Shown piece after piece: positions 13,401-23,801 of a stretch of 64,000 nt of DNA; the first letter of the stretch is position 1, and every line of letters starts with the position of its first letter. The position numbers and the translations under genes are program-made. A model generated the notes under the pieces. That model had not been told where the DNA came from. It did no database searches and saw nothing but the letters and a program-made list of their open reading frames with translations. Where the stretch lies: NCBI RefSeq assembly GCF_002865645.1, contig NW_020194589.1:3258847-3322846 (forward strand), read 5' to 3'. This DNA is from Hyaloscypha bicolor E (Eukaryota > Ascomycota > Leotiomycetes > Helotiales > Hyaloscyphaceae).

Positions 13401-13727
13401 CAACCGGAGACTGAGGCGGAGAGGAAGAGGAGAGAGCAGGCGCTGAAGGGCGTGGATGATGTTACAGATGCGCAGAGGGGGCGCTCCCGGACGTTTAATG
13501 GGACGCGCAAGAATGAGAGCCAAAGGAAGGGGAGTGCGAGTGGGAGTGGAAGTCCTGAGGTCGGCGAAACGCCAGCGGAGAGGAGGAGGAGGGAGGCGGC
13601 GCTGGGGGTGGGAGGTGGAGGTGTGGATGAGGATAGCGATGATGACGATACGCTACGTGTACCACCTCTAGTTGCAAAAAGTCGGGGGATTAGGTTTGCG
13701 CAGAGTCCGATTCGAGGGAGGAAGTGA
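10440..13727 (+). CDS. nha1: Plasma-membrane Na+/H+ antiporter (Nha1/Sod2 family)
   Basis: Exons 10440-12602 and 12654-13727, intron 51 bp (GTAGGC...GCTAAC...TAG); 1078 aa. Nha1/Sod2 exporters exchange cytosolic Na+ (and K+) for H+ in salt and pH homeostasis. Residues 1-440 hold about 12 membrane segments of the CPA1 type, with the family motifs CVTATDPVLASSVV and LSAESGCNDGMAFPF (the conserved Asp residues of the ion path). The remaining ~640 residues are a hydrophilic tail rich in Glu/Lys/Arg/Ser, with repeated LTRMGTWSG and LSRMGTWGF motifs, matching the long tails of fungal Nha1. The end is a basic RGIRFAQSPIRGRK. The start is the first ATG and directly precedes a conserved N-terminus. 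Confidence 0.92.
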
Positions 13728-14495
13728 ACGAACGGGTGGGCGGAGTTGGGGTTCGTCAAAGCGTATTTGGCAAGTCTATCAAGACCGGATACCTAGATTG
13801 CCGGGGGTTGAATTTGCATTGGAATTCGTTGCTGTTAAATGATAGCGAACTCTCTGGAGTTGGCGTAGCGTGTGTAGATGTAATGAGCGGTTGCGATCTG
13901 CACATTTCGAAGTAATGGTACGGTAGCTTGATTTGTGACAAGGGATCTGTCTCATCATTGCTCTCTTCTGCATGTGTTGGGAAACGAAGGGGATTGTAAA
14001 AGTTAACGAGTCTTTTGGGGGTCTTCTGTAAATGTTTTGGCACAGATCATGTATCGACTTCTTTCCTGTGCTAAAAGTCCAATGTGGTAAGCGAGAGCCC
14101 CTTTCGCCGTTCCCCAAGCGAGGACAGCATTGAAAATGTGGACTGGTGCACTCAAGTCCCAAAGGCTTAATTTGTTACTTGAAAAGGTTCCATGAACCAT
14201 TTTGAAGGTTCAGAATCGATTGCCATTACGAATAGACCCATTCATCCCAGCTGATATGTACAGTAGAGTTTACATTGGAGGTGTTCTGTGCTCCTCTTCT
14301 CCAGGTTTGTCGGATTGTACAGTACATGCAAGACAACATCACGGATAAGCCATTGCACCGTACCGTACAAAACTTCAGCGGACCTTGAACACCTTGAAAT
14401 GCTGTTCCAACTCCATCAATAAATTAAAAAAAATCCATTCCCAACTCCCTTCCAAGTCGCAATGAAAAACACCAAATCGTAGCAGCAGACAATGA
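13728..14495. other. Intergenic region
   Basis: The gap between the convergent nha1-like and single-pass membrane protein genes. It is moderately AT-rich and likely holds both 3' UTRs. No coding-like frame seen. Confidence 0.5.
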
Positions 14496-15290
14496 TCATT
14501 CAGCAGGTGGAGGTTGAGGTGGGGGCGGAGGCGGTCCTGTTTCTTGTGAGAATTTCAACCATAGAATCAATCTCGGACCAAGACTTACCTGGAGGGGGTG
14601 GAGCGGGACCTGGACCTGTGTCTTGTCAGCACCTCCTCCCTATTTTCCTCCGAGTAATGACTTACCTCCAGTACTAGTACTACTCTTCCTCGACCGCCTC
14701 CTCTTCTTACTCTTCTTAAGCCTGAACTTAAACGTGAACCAAGTATTTTTCGTCTTCGATTTCTTCTTCTTCTTCTTTCTCCTGCGTCTCTTGCTGCGGC
14801 TAGTACGGCTAGTACGGCTAGTACGGGTAGTCGTACTTGTGCCCGAAGAAAACCTGCGCAGCTGCCTCGCTCTTAACAACCAGACGTAGTATATCCCAGC
14901 TAGTACTGCAATGGAACCTAGTACTCCGATGACGATACCGGCGACATTTCCAGGTGTGGAATTCGGGTTCTGAGCAGCGGCTGGCGCAAGGGTTGGTTGG
15001 CTCGCTGATTGCTGTACCGGGGCTGTTGGCAGCGGTGTTGGGAAAGTGTCTCCAAGAAGGATTGTAGTTGTGTAGATCTCTGTAGGAAGTGTGATGGTAA
15101 GTGTGACATAGTATTGTGGGTCGGGAGAGCGGCCTTGCAAAGCTACTGGCGTTGGCTCAGCGGCTCTATCCTGCAAAGTCAAGTAATCATATTCCCCTTC
15201 ATGATGAGGTGAGTATTCCGATACTGTCGGAGCAGGAAGGCGGGGCGTTGTCAAAGGGGAGCGAAATCGTGCTGGGACAATTGGTGACAT
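14496..15290 (-). CDS. Single-pass membrane protein, basic cytoplasmic tail and Pro-rich C-terminus
   Basis: Hand-spliced: exon 1 15290-14666, intron 14665-14622 (44 bp), exon 2 14621-14589 (33 bp), intron 14588-14543 (46 bp), exon 3 14542-14496; 234 aa. Both introns start GTAAGT and are phase 1. There is no obvious signal peptide. A Pro/Thr-rich N-terminal half has YYVTLTITLP and TEIYTTTILLGD. One membrane segment (about 116-139) is followed by a tail with RSKRRRRKKKKKK. Without splicing the ORF ends at GGK; with splicing the tail becomes TGDTGPGPAPPPPETG and then PPPPPPQPPPAE. Unknown family. It shares its layout and the Y..T.TIT...TTT..LG stretch with the gene at 22505-23218. It may be a type III cell-surface sensor or adaptor; that is inference only. 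Confidence 0.65.
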
Positions 15291-16444
15291 AGAGGAACAG
15301 ATTCAGAGTCTCGGTTGAGGATTGACATTGTCTCCAGTTATCCTTGGCAGGAAAATGTTATTCCGAATGCAGGAACTCTGGCACGAAAACGTGGAAAGCG
15401 TGATTTGAAGTAGTGGTAATCAATGAGAGGAGACACCGCCTCGTTCCGAATCATTGGTGGGGGGAGGTAATGATGTGGCGGTTGGGTTGTGGTGGGGTGA
15501 AGAGGGCAGCCTCATGTGGTCTTCGCTGGCAGTCATGCAGGGGTTCTCATTAGTCCGAACGTTGAGGCGCATCCCATGCATTTGGTAACACTGGCCGAAA
15601 ATCCGTTACCTGTAGAAGGTGTTACCATAGGGCCGTTCCGTCTGTTTCTCGCGGGTAGGGTGGAGTTTCTTAGGAGAGCCTCTCCTATTTTCGTGCCTCA
15701 ACCCCACTTTCCAGTCACAAGATCATTTCTAGACTGTTAGGAAATGTTTCGTTGGTGGTTTATATTTGCGCGCTTTTGCCCGGACGAGTAATTTTGAATC
15801 TGATTAGACCAATCCAGGGTGGGCGAAAGAGAGGAATTGCCCTTCGGAGGTTGGGTTGAACCCCACATGGCTGGGCAAAAAGCCTCCTGCAGCTTCTCGG
15901 AAAGGGACGCCCATGGGGCAGCAAAGTACTATCTGTGTGGTTCAGTTGAATTTGAAGAAATGTTTCGATCAAAGAATTCTGGCCTCCCTCGGCTGATGAG
16001 ATCCCGCAAGCTCACATTCTCGACTGCCAAATTTCTCGCAGACTGGGAAGGCAAGTCAAAAGGCAACCCAACACTGCTCTTTTAGAACCTGCCGGTCCAG
16101 ACTTCAACAACAAGCAGCTTGGATTGATTCGCAATAGATGGCCCCGAAAGATTCAAAAAGAACAGATGGAAGATTAACGAGCTGATTCCCTTGAACCGTT
16201 CAACAGAGAGGCTCAGCGGCTAGTCTCGACCTCGACCCTCAAAGCACTGCAAAAGAAATCAAACAGAGGCACTCTAGGAAGACTTGAACATCCCCGAAAA
16301 GCCAAAAGCAAATCAATTCTTTAAATCCCGCGCCTCAAGGCAGTCAGGGCCCGAAACAATAAAACGTCAGTGCCTCTTATCTGCATGATCTCCCGCATTC
16401 GATAAAGCTGCATGAAACGTGCATTGAGACTTCGCGGAATGAGG
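15291..16444. other. Intergenic region
   Basis: About 1.15 kb upstream of the single-pass membrane protein gene. Several short ORFs occur on both strands, but none shows coherent protein-like composition. Nothing specific recognised. Confidence 0.4.
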
Positions 16445-16972
16445 CTACACAGCATGCGACCACGATCCTATCATCTGCGATGCCTTGCATCGAGAACTGC
16501 ACGTGGAGTAATGATGAGCTGTCGCGTTGGGCTTCAGAAAAATCACGCAAGCGGCCCAACCGAGCACGTGACTAACACCAACTTTTGAAAAGGGGGGAGG
16601 TTTGGCGGGGTGTGGGGTAGTGATTTCGACCCGGCTAAAGGATATGTGCTGACGGACTTCATACATCTTCAAAGGTCTCAGTGTCTGCAGCTTCGAGATT
16701 ATGGATAGCGACAGCGTATCTAGTCTCTCAGCAACAACGATCCAATCTAGGAGGCTGTTTGGAATTTGTAGATCGAGGATCGAAGTTCCTTTCCTGCAGC
16801 CGACGGTTGATAGGTATGATATTTCGAGCAGACGCCGCCGCAAAATTATCGTGCCTGCCGCGTTGAGAACCGATGGATCGAGTGTAGGGCCCGAGAACTG
16901 GACGGTATCGAGAAGTTGATTGCACCTTTCGCATTGATTCGTGTCTGCGTAGTTGCTGCTGCTGGTACTCAT
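16445..16972 (-). CDS. Hypothetical protein, uncertain model
   Basis: A 175-residue frame starting MSTSSSNYAD with a CERC pair near residue 14. The first ~115 residues look protein-like (LLDTVQFSGPTLDPSVLN, then helical stretches to LRPLKMYEVRQ). The last ~60 do not, so an intron or later exon may be missing near 16620. I do not recognise the family. The CxxC start is reminiscent of HET-type proteins but no HET motif is visible. Confidence 0.35.
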   Translation of the reverse strand: MSTSSSNYADTNQCERCNQLLDTVQFSGPTLDPSVLNAAGTIILRRRLLEISYLSTVGCRKGTSILDLQIPNSLLDWIVVAERLDTLSLSIISKLQTLRPLKMYEVRQHISFSRVEITTPHPAKPPPFSKVGVSHVLGWAACVIFLKPNATAHHYSTCSSRCKASQMIGSWSHAV

Positions 16973-17511
16973 ATTTGGTAAGGCGAGCTGTTATTGATAT
17001 CTGGTGAAAATTTACGAGAATTTGTGGATTGTTGACATGGAGAAGATTGAGAGTGTGACGATGAATAATTTTGGAGAGAGGAAGGTGTAACGATGCTCTT
17101 CATCCCATGACTGTTCTTGCTTGAGGAGGAAAGAATGACCGATATGGGAGCTTAAATCAATTTTTTCCCCACAGATTAGACGCTATCAAATGTACACCAC
17201 CTAAAGCTTCTTCCAATTGATTTCGTTAACTTGGAGTAATAGACAACGTCCATCATCGCACGGTTCCAGAGCTTCTTGAACATTGCTCCTCGTCGAGCCT
17301 TACGAAAGAGGAATGTCAATCCCGCACAAATCATTGCCAATGCCAAATGGCACTCTTCCATTCAGTCTCATCGAACAAAACTCCGATCGTCCCAGCAAAC
17401 CTCGAACATTTTCCGCCCTCGAGTCTTGTAAGGTATAATTACTCCAACAAATAAACCTAAACCCCTACTTCAAAATTTAACATTACCCTAGAAGCCAAAT
17501 TATCTTCATTC
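16973..17511. other. Intergenic region
   Basis: About 540 bp. A short minus-strand frame at 17361-17176 (MEECHLALAMICAGLTFLF...) has a hydrophobic stretch but no support. Otherwise nothing seen. Confidence 0.35.
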
Positions 17512-17882
17512 TCACTTCTTACTTTCCTTATTCTCTGCCTCTGCTTCCTTAAACTTCTTTCTCTCCGCCTTAGCTTCCTCCTCCTTCTCCCTCCTCGATC
17601 CTTGATTCATCGCCCCACTCCCGTTTCCCTTCCCAGTCCCCCACCCCAATTCCTTCAACAAGACCTCGCTCCCAATACCAACCCAGCCCTCCATCCCCCT
17701 TGATACCTCGCCAGCCATGTCCTCCAACACCCACGCAATCCCCTTTTGCTCTCGACTCTAGGACCACCTCTCATTCAAGAAGGCGAGTCCAAGAGCCGGG
17801 GTCAGAATTGTGAAGCAAAGGACTTGTACTGTACGGCCAACATGAGGTAGAACCAAAGCCGTTCTGCGGGGTCCAGATCCAT
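17512..17882 (-). CDS. Small Glu/Lys-rich protein (tentative, spliced)
   Basis: Tentative model: exon 1 17882-17835 (MDLDPAERLWFYLMLA), intron 17834-17758 (77 bp, GTACAG...CTGAC...TAG), exon 2 17757-17512; 97 aa. The join is in frame. The N-terminal part is amphipathic helix-like (REQKGIAWVLEDMAGEVSRG). The C-terminus is a charged coiled-coil-like tail (KEEEAKAERKKFKEAEAE). An in-frame TAG directly precedes the exon, so it could also be a downstream exon of the broken gene at 18005-18423. No family recognised. Confidence 0.35.
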
Positions 17883-18004
17883 GAATTCGGCCTAGGTGAC
17901 GCCTCACCTGCGCTCTCCCATGATTAAGGAAGAGCTTCATTTATTAAACGACTCCTCATCTCGCTGTCTAAATGCCTCCAGCTCTCGCTCCATGACCTCA
18001 TCCC

Positions 18005-18423
18005 TCACGATAGTGTCTCCTTCCCCCCTCTCTCGTCCATTTCCTCTCTTTTCTTCCTCAACTCCCTCTCAATCCTCCTTAAAACCCTCTCCTTATTCTC
18101 CCCCTTCCCACTCTTCCCTATCACCTCCCATCTCCAAGCAAAAACCACCAAAGCAAAACACGCCACAACCGCCACAACCACCACCCCCAAGCCCACACCT
18201 CTCCTTGTCTCCCCTCTCATCACCCCTCTCCCCGTCTCATGACTATCTCTCCCCAATAAAACTCCCCACTAATTTCCTAACCTGGTCTTTTCGTCCTGGT
18301 GTGAGGCTGATATTGCTCTTTGCCATATCTTTCTCAATCGCATTGTCTAAGCGCGAATCCGGATTTACGTTTTGTCTGCTCTCGAGGAAGGCGCCAGGGA
18401 GGTTGGCGAGGGCGGGGGGTGGT
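18005..18423 (-). pseudogene. Frameshifted single-pass membrane protein gene (fragment)
   Basis: Two adjacent minus frames look like one protein broken by a frameshift. Frame 1 (18422-18243) reads PPALANLPGAFLESRQ...GRKDQVRKLVGSFIGER and stops. Frame 2 (about 18256-18005) reads SHETGRGVMRGETRRG, then a membrane segment (GVGLGVVVVAVVACFALVV) and a charged helix (RRIERELRKKREEMDER). The switch falls in a GAGAGA run near 18245-18252. A second candidate shift is a six-G run at 18023-18028, after which another frame reads DTIVRDEVMERELEAF. A plausible intron (GTATCC...CACTAAC...CAG) ends at 18424, so a first exon lies upstream. It is either a decaying gene or sequence error. Confidence 0.4.
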
Positions 18424-18996
18424 CTGAGAGATGTTAGTGGAAGAAGAGAAGGAAGGTGAGGGGAGGGGAGGGGAGGGGCGTATGGTGTTGAGAGGATACA
18501 TTCTGACTGGAACGGTACACAGACGTTTGATATGGATGATCTTTCTGAGAGGGTGGAATTTTGGAGGTTTTGATAAATGAAGAAAGAGAGGTATTTGATG
18601 TTGTTTTAAGGTAAAGATTGGGGAGCGAACCGAGAGTCTGCGGAGCTGTGGTCACTGGCCTCAAATCTTAGGACGCGCGACATAAAGTTGGAGTCTAATA
18701 GATGGGCAGCGGGAACTAAATTAATAGCAAGATCAGAGACTGCAGTGGCCAGTAATGCAAACTGCGACCACGTAGCAAGGATTGTAACAGAGGCTCTAGA
18801 GAGCTCAATGTCCGAATACTTGTGGAGACATTGAAGATGTGGTCGCCTGTTGCGAGGAGACGCATGTACCAAGATTTTTGTCCCAAACTGAAGCAAGATA
18901 ACGAAGACATCAGTCACTCACTCGCCGATGTTCCAACGCCCATCGATTAATCAAGCAGATATCTTGTTCTTTTCGCAGCGGCTAATAGTCCACACA
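18424..18996. other. Unresolved 5' part of broken gene / intergenic
   Basis: Contains a (GGGGA)n run at 18457-18478 inside the putative intron. Minus-strand frames 18434-18664 and 18606-18917 (MTDVFVILLQFGTKILVHA...) could be first exons of the frameshifted membrane protein gene. I could not join them in frame with confidence. Confidence 0.3.
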
Positions 18997-21403
18997 CTAC
19001 ATTCCAACATTCCCCCTCTTCCCCCCTCTCTTACTCCTCTCAATATGCCCCTTCAGCACCCGTCTCGTCTGCGTCAAGCTCCTCTTCTGCTTAAACTTCG
19101 CCTTCCCCAGCGTCATCATGAAATTCTTCTTCCTCGACTTCTCCTTATTCGTGGTACTCTTCCCCTCCGCATCCTTTTTCTGTCTTCTCAGCGCTTGCGT
19201 ACTCTTATGCTCGCCCCTCTCACCTTTCCCTTCTCTAGCTAATGCTATCTTCTCTTCCCGAGTGCTCTTGCGAAGTTTGGAGAGCCCTTCGATTTGCTCT
19301 GCTGTGAGAGGATCGTCGGCGTGTCGATCTGCGAGTTCCTTTAAGCGTTGGGATTGGGATTTAGAGTTGGATTTTCCCATTGCCTTGGAAACTGACGCTT
19401 GGAGACGGAGTTCTTGGAGCTTCGCCAGGTCGGCTGGTGTTAAAATCTTCGTCGTAGCAAGCTTTGAGATTTTCTGCTCGCGAGCTTTGTCTTTATCTGC
19501 GTTCTCCTTCTCTTCATCGTTGCCAGGAGTTTCGGATTCGGGTTTCGATTTTGTGGCAAGGGGATCGAGTTTCGCCTTCTTAACAGCAGGCTTCTCATCT
19601 TCCGAATCGGAAATCTCGATCTCGGCATCGCTCTCAACATTGATCCACCCTCCGGAATCAGACGAAGCATCAGACTCTGCGTCCCAGTTCTCCCAGCCCT
19701 TAGTTTCCTCTTCGTCTCCGTCTTCATCCTCATCACTTTCGTCCGAGCCGAGTTCAGGAAGTCCCTTCTCAGCGCGTTTCCGTTTCCGCTCTTCAGCTTT
19801 CCACTCTTCAAGCAATTCAAGCCCCTCAATACCACCCACTTCCTCCTCACCAAAGCGTCGCTCCTTGATATTCCCGCTCTTAAGCCCCATCGTAGCAGTC
19901 TTGCCTCTATCTCTCTTCTTCAATAAATCTGCTCCAACCTCTCTATACAACGACAGCAATCCCTTCGCAGCCATCACCGTGCCCTTATCTTTGCTCTTTC
20001 GGTACATAACAAGATCTTGCAGTAAAGTCTCATTCATAGCAAGTGGTTGCCGAACGCAGATTTCTCGAATGGCGTTCAGGCCTGCGGATGCGACTTCTGA
20101 GGCAGAAGCTTCTGAGACGAATTCGTTGGCGATTTTCTGGACGAGGGGCTCTAAAGCGTCAGGTGGGACGAGGGAGTGTGTTGCTTGGGCGAGACACGCG
20201 AGGAAGGTTGTAACTGAGGGTTGGCGGGGAGTGAGGTATTTGATGAAGTAAGAGTAGAGTGAGATAACCGTCAGCTTGTGTAAACCAACCAACCTCGAAA
20301 CCAGTTGTAAAACCAGCAGTTTCTGCTCCAGATTCAGCTTCGATTTCGAGTTTTGTAGATGTTTAGAGAACAGGGTATCTGCGAATCCTTGGGGGTCGTG
20401 TAACAGATGTAAAGCAGAGAAATTGAGCGGATGCGGCTGATTCTTCTTCTTCTCCGTCTTCTTGACCTTCTTGACCGCCTCCTCAAGACTCTTCTTGGTC
20501 TTCCTACTCTTCTTATTGATGCCCGCCTGATGTTTCAGCTTCCCGATATCAATTCCAGCTTCCTCATCACTACTCTCATCCTCCAGCTCTTCCCTCTCCT
20601 TATCCCCACCGAGGAAAAACCTCACACCGCCGCCAATAACCTTCTCGTTATCCGCTAACGCCGCCTCTTTCATGATCTCCACTGCTTTCGCATCCGTCCA
20701 TATCTGCCGCTTCCACAACTCCCTTGTAATCTTCACAGCCCAAATACCCTTCGCGCTCGCCCGATCACTCGTCAACAAATTAAACAGCGCCGTTTGAATC
20801 GTCTTATTCAAGCGATGATTAACACTCTTCGAATTGCTCGTCCTCAAATCGCTCAGAATCTTCTGAAACAGCAACGCCCTCAGCGTCTTACTCGGCGTAG
20901 CAACCAATATCGGGAACAGCGTATTCAGTAACTCCGCCGAATCTATGATCTCTTTTCTTCGAAGGAGGACCAGACTTCCTACAATCTTTTCGCGGAGTTC
21001 GGACTCGAGCGAGGCGTGGTGGAGCGTGAGGATTGTTTTTAGGTCGGAGGGGAAGGAGGCTGTGTCTTCAGGGAAGCAGTCTGCGACATGGGCGACGAAG
21101 TCAATGAGGTCGCGGAAGGAGACGATGCCAGTCGAGGTTGCAGTTGTGGGCGAGGCAAGGAAGATGTCTCGCTGGGATTGGTATTGGCCATATTGGTTTA
21201 AGAAATCTTCGCTGTATGATCTGCAAATCGTAAGTCTCAATTCCAAATCCTGAAGCGTTGTGAAGACTTACTTTGGATCCCGTCGAATTTTGTACTGGAG
21301 ATTGGGACTATAGCGGTCAGTATCGGTACGAGAAAAATTGGTGCAGGGAGGCTGACAGATCTGCATCAACCTTCTCCAGTGCGCCGACTCGTTTCTTGCC
21401 CAT
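18997..21403 (-). CDS. sda1: SDA1, 60S ribosome biogenesis / nuclear export factor
   Basis: Exons 21403-21357, 21307-21272, 21220-18997; introns 49 bp (GTCAGC...ACTGAC...TAG) and 51 bp (GTAAGT...CAG); 768 aa. SDA1 acts in nuclear pre-60S maturation and export and is needed for G1 passage in yeast. The restored N-terminus reads MGKKRVGALEKVDADLPNLQ then YKIRRDPKSYSEDFLNQ, a diagnostic SDA1 start. It continues with a HEAT-like helical body (IDFVAHVADCFPED, LHLLHDPQGFADTLFSKHL). Acidic DESDEDEDGDEEE and SDSEDE tracts and a basic C-terminus (KEKSRKKNFMMTLGKAKFKQ) follow. GTCAGC is a weak donor, but it alone rebuilds the conserved sequence. Confidence 0.92.
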
Positions 21404-21523
21404 TGTTACTGTGGGTGTTTGGTGAGAGACGTGTTGTAGTGGCAAGCATCGTTGATTTCTATCGAAATATTTCTGCTATCATTTATCTTAGCGTCGAAGA
21501 GCCCTGCTAGCTCCAAAGCAGTA

Positions 21524-21685
21524 TCACGTGTTTAAGCTACCCCTCCTTAAATGAAGGACTTTGAAAATAGTAGGTAAGGGAGCAGCAGAATAGCACAAAT
21601 TTACATTCCTGAGCCCAATAAACTTTTGTTATCAAGGGAGTTGAGTGTACAACAGGGATTTGATAGGGGAGATTGTATCACGTGA
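21524..21685. promoter_or_regulatory. Two TCACGTG boxes upstream of sda1
   Basis: TCACGTG at 21524-21530 and the full palindrome TCACGTGA at 21678-21685, 121 and 275 bp before the sda1 start. CACGTG is the core of bHLH (Cbf1-type) sites. Several CACGT half sites follow to about 21840. Function is inferred. Confidence 0.3.
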
Positions 21686-22504
21686 TATTCGCCTAGCACC
21701 TGAGAGTTGCTCACGTAGAAGCAAGGGCTTTCTTGCTTTTACAATCAAGGGCATGTAATTCATTAAAATCCCAAGATTCAAGAGTCTGACCTATGTGAGC
21801 ATGTCGTAAACTCTCTCTGCCGGAAACCTTACTACGTGAGCCACCCCCCTAATTTTGCACATAAAGCCGATTTCTCTACTGTATAACCCAAGCAACCAAT
21901 CCACCAACCACAACAACACAACGGATCTGCTTGTCCCCGATCCATGACTCGCAAACGCTGACGCTTTCTTCTTTCTTTATCAATATTCTAGACATCGTCA
22001 CATAATATACCAATGGCCGCACCGACATTTAGTTGCGAGTTCAAGGGAAAGTTACGCTATCAAGGAGATATACAGTGTCATTTTAGAGCGTTGTCGGACG
22101 GGATATATTCCTCGGGCGATACAATGAGACGAGCGAAGTTCAGTTTTAGCTGATCGGACTTTGGTCTCATATTACCGATGAGACGGAGCATATTTAGAAC
22201 AACGAAAGCTTCTTTGACACTAAGGTTATCTGGTGTTTGAAGAAATTCTAGAAAGTGAGGTTCAATTCAGGCAAAAACGGCTTGACTTTTCTATTGATTT
22301 TGCCTCAGATAAAGATACAAGTGAATGTCCAAGCATTGACGGAATCCTGAATTTGGTATATACAGACTGCAAACTCACCAATGCCAACCCTGCTGACTCC
22401 TTTTTCCCTTCAAGGAAGAAACAAAGCCCTTGCAAGCCTATTCCAAACCCAATCTGTGTAGCAAGCCCTGTTGTAACACCAATGAATGCCATTTCCTACC
22501 CTAT
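21686..22504. other. Intergenic region with one short ORF
   Basis: Mostly AT-rich spacer. It includes the small ORF at 22013-22153 listed separately. The plus-strand frame at 22233-22508 is a weak candidate without recognisable features. Confidence 0.4.
22013..22153 (+). CDS. Possible 46-residue small protein
   Basis: ATG in good context (accaATGGCC) after a pyrimidine-rich stretch. It encodes MAAPTFSCEFKGKLRYQGDI..., with two Cys and a basic C-terminus (MRRAKFSFS). No signal peptide or known motif. It could be a first exon or chance. Confidence 0.25.
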   Translation: MAAPTFSCEFKGKLRYQGDIQCHFRALSDGIYSSGDTMRRAKFSFS

Positions 22505-23218
22505 CTAATCATCAGTAGTAAACCTCATCCTAACCCTCTCACTCTCAACCCAACTATCCCTCCTATTCTCACTCCTCCTCCTCCTCCTCCCACTCCCTCT
22601 CCTCCCACCACCACCCCCTCCAAGCGTCCACCCCACCATCCCATTCCTAACCACCGTTCTACTCCCCCTCCTCTTCTCATCCCGCCAACTCCTCTCACTC
22701 CTCCCATCAAAACTCCCCTCGAAATCCACACTCCCCCTGTGTTCTCTCCTGACATGCGCTCTCTTTGGTCTCCTAAGCTCCCCACCTCTCCTCCTCACCT
22801 TCCGCCAACTACTCCTCGAGCTCCCCAAGCTCGGAGATCCAGATCCATAGCTCGACTCATCATCGCGCCACCCCCACACCGGCCGCCAAAGCACACTCCG
22901 CCCATCAAAGCAGCATTTCCAAGCCAGCGCAAGCAACACCGCTAACCCTAAAAACGTGCCTAGCACGGCACCGATTACGACGCCATTATTGTTATCAGTC
23001 ATCGTCTTCGCTGGCGTTGGGGCGACGGTTTGGATGAGGGTTGGAGCTGGCGTTGTGAGGGTCGGAGCAATTATTGTGCCGAGAGTGACGGTTGTGGTGT
23101 AGGTTGTGAAGTCGCGGGTTATGGTTTGGGTTATCAGGTAGGGCTGGGGTGTTTGCCTGATTTCGAGCCTTGTGCTCAGCCTTACCTCCACTTCGATAGG
23201 ACTCGATATTGGTGCCAT
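22505..23218 (-). CDS. Single-pass membrane protein, basic Ser/Arg-rich tail
   Basis: 237 aa, no introns needed. A Thr-rich N-terminal segment (QPYLITQTITRDFTTYTTTV) is followed by one membrane helix (about 79-100, VVIGAVLGTFLGLAVLLALAW) and a long Arg/Ser/Gly tail ending MRFTTDD. There is no cleavable signal peptide, so it is probably type III. The layout and the Y..T.TIT...TTT..LG stretch match the gene at 14496-15290, about 8 kb away on the same strand; I infer distant paralogy. No known family recognised. Regular codon structure and lack of stops over 714 bp of GC-rich sequence support coding. Confidence 0.65.
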   Translation of the reverse strand: MAPISSPIEVEVRLSTRLEIRQTPQPYLITQTITRDFTTYTTTVTLGTIIAPTLTTPAPTLIQTVAPTPAKTMTDNNNGVVIGAVLGTFLGLAVLLALAWKCCFDGRSVLWRPVWGWRDDESSYGSGSPSLGSSRSSWRKVRRRGGELRRPKRAHVRREHRGSVDFEGSFDGRSERSWRDEKRRGSRTVVRNGMVGWTLGGGGGGRRGSGRRRRRSENRRDSWVESERVRMRFTTDD

Positions 23219-23801
23219 TGCAACAATAATGTTAACAATTGGTGATGATTCTCAGGTTGAAGAGAGCTGAGAGGAAGGGAATGTACAGTGGGAAGGCTGG
23301 AGACGGGATTGATATGGGGGAGGAAGTAGCAGCAGTGTGTTGGTGATGGTGGTGTGAGTGGCCCAGTTTCCGTGAGCGCTATCCTGAGACATTGAAACTG
23401 CTCTCGGGCGTCCCTACACGGTGTTCTGGAGCCGCATTGAGGAGCGGGGCATGAGACGGGGCTATAGGTGGCTGCATGTATAATGTGCCGGCCCGCTGCT
23501 GTCATTGATCAGTCCGGGGGAGGCTTGCATCATCACCCGATGCTTTTCGTGTGGCGTCCTGCAGCGGGGGGAGAGCTGAGATGGATCGCACCAATGAGAT
23601 GCCGGATATGCTAGGCTTGATCTGCGGATTCGATGCCGGGTTGGTTGTGTCCAAGAAGCACAAATATTTCTTGCTGACGATGAGATTGCCAACACCGACT
23701 GCTGATCTGGGGCAGGGCCAATACGCATCAGTAATTCTTGTACAATTCTCCTCCGCTCTTTTGATGTAGCCTCCATCAGCAATGCAAGCCAAACCTTTGC
23801 C
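23219..23801. other. Intergenic region
   Basis: The gap between the single-pass membrane gene (its promoter side) and the 3' end of the Zn2Cys6 gene. Nothing beyond chance ORFs. Confidence 0.4.

Noticed and set aside
17896..18459. Pro/Ser-rich plus-strand ORF of 187 residues
   Set aside because: It complements the GA-rich minus-strand membrane-protein locus and is low-complexity; the minus frames contain a helix and charged coil in sensible order.
19118..20251. 377-residue plus-strand ORF rich in Ser/Phe
   Set aside because: It is the exact antisense of the sda1 coding region; its composition reflects the acidic/Lys-rich sense protein and it has no independent features.
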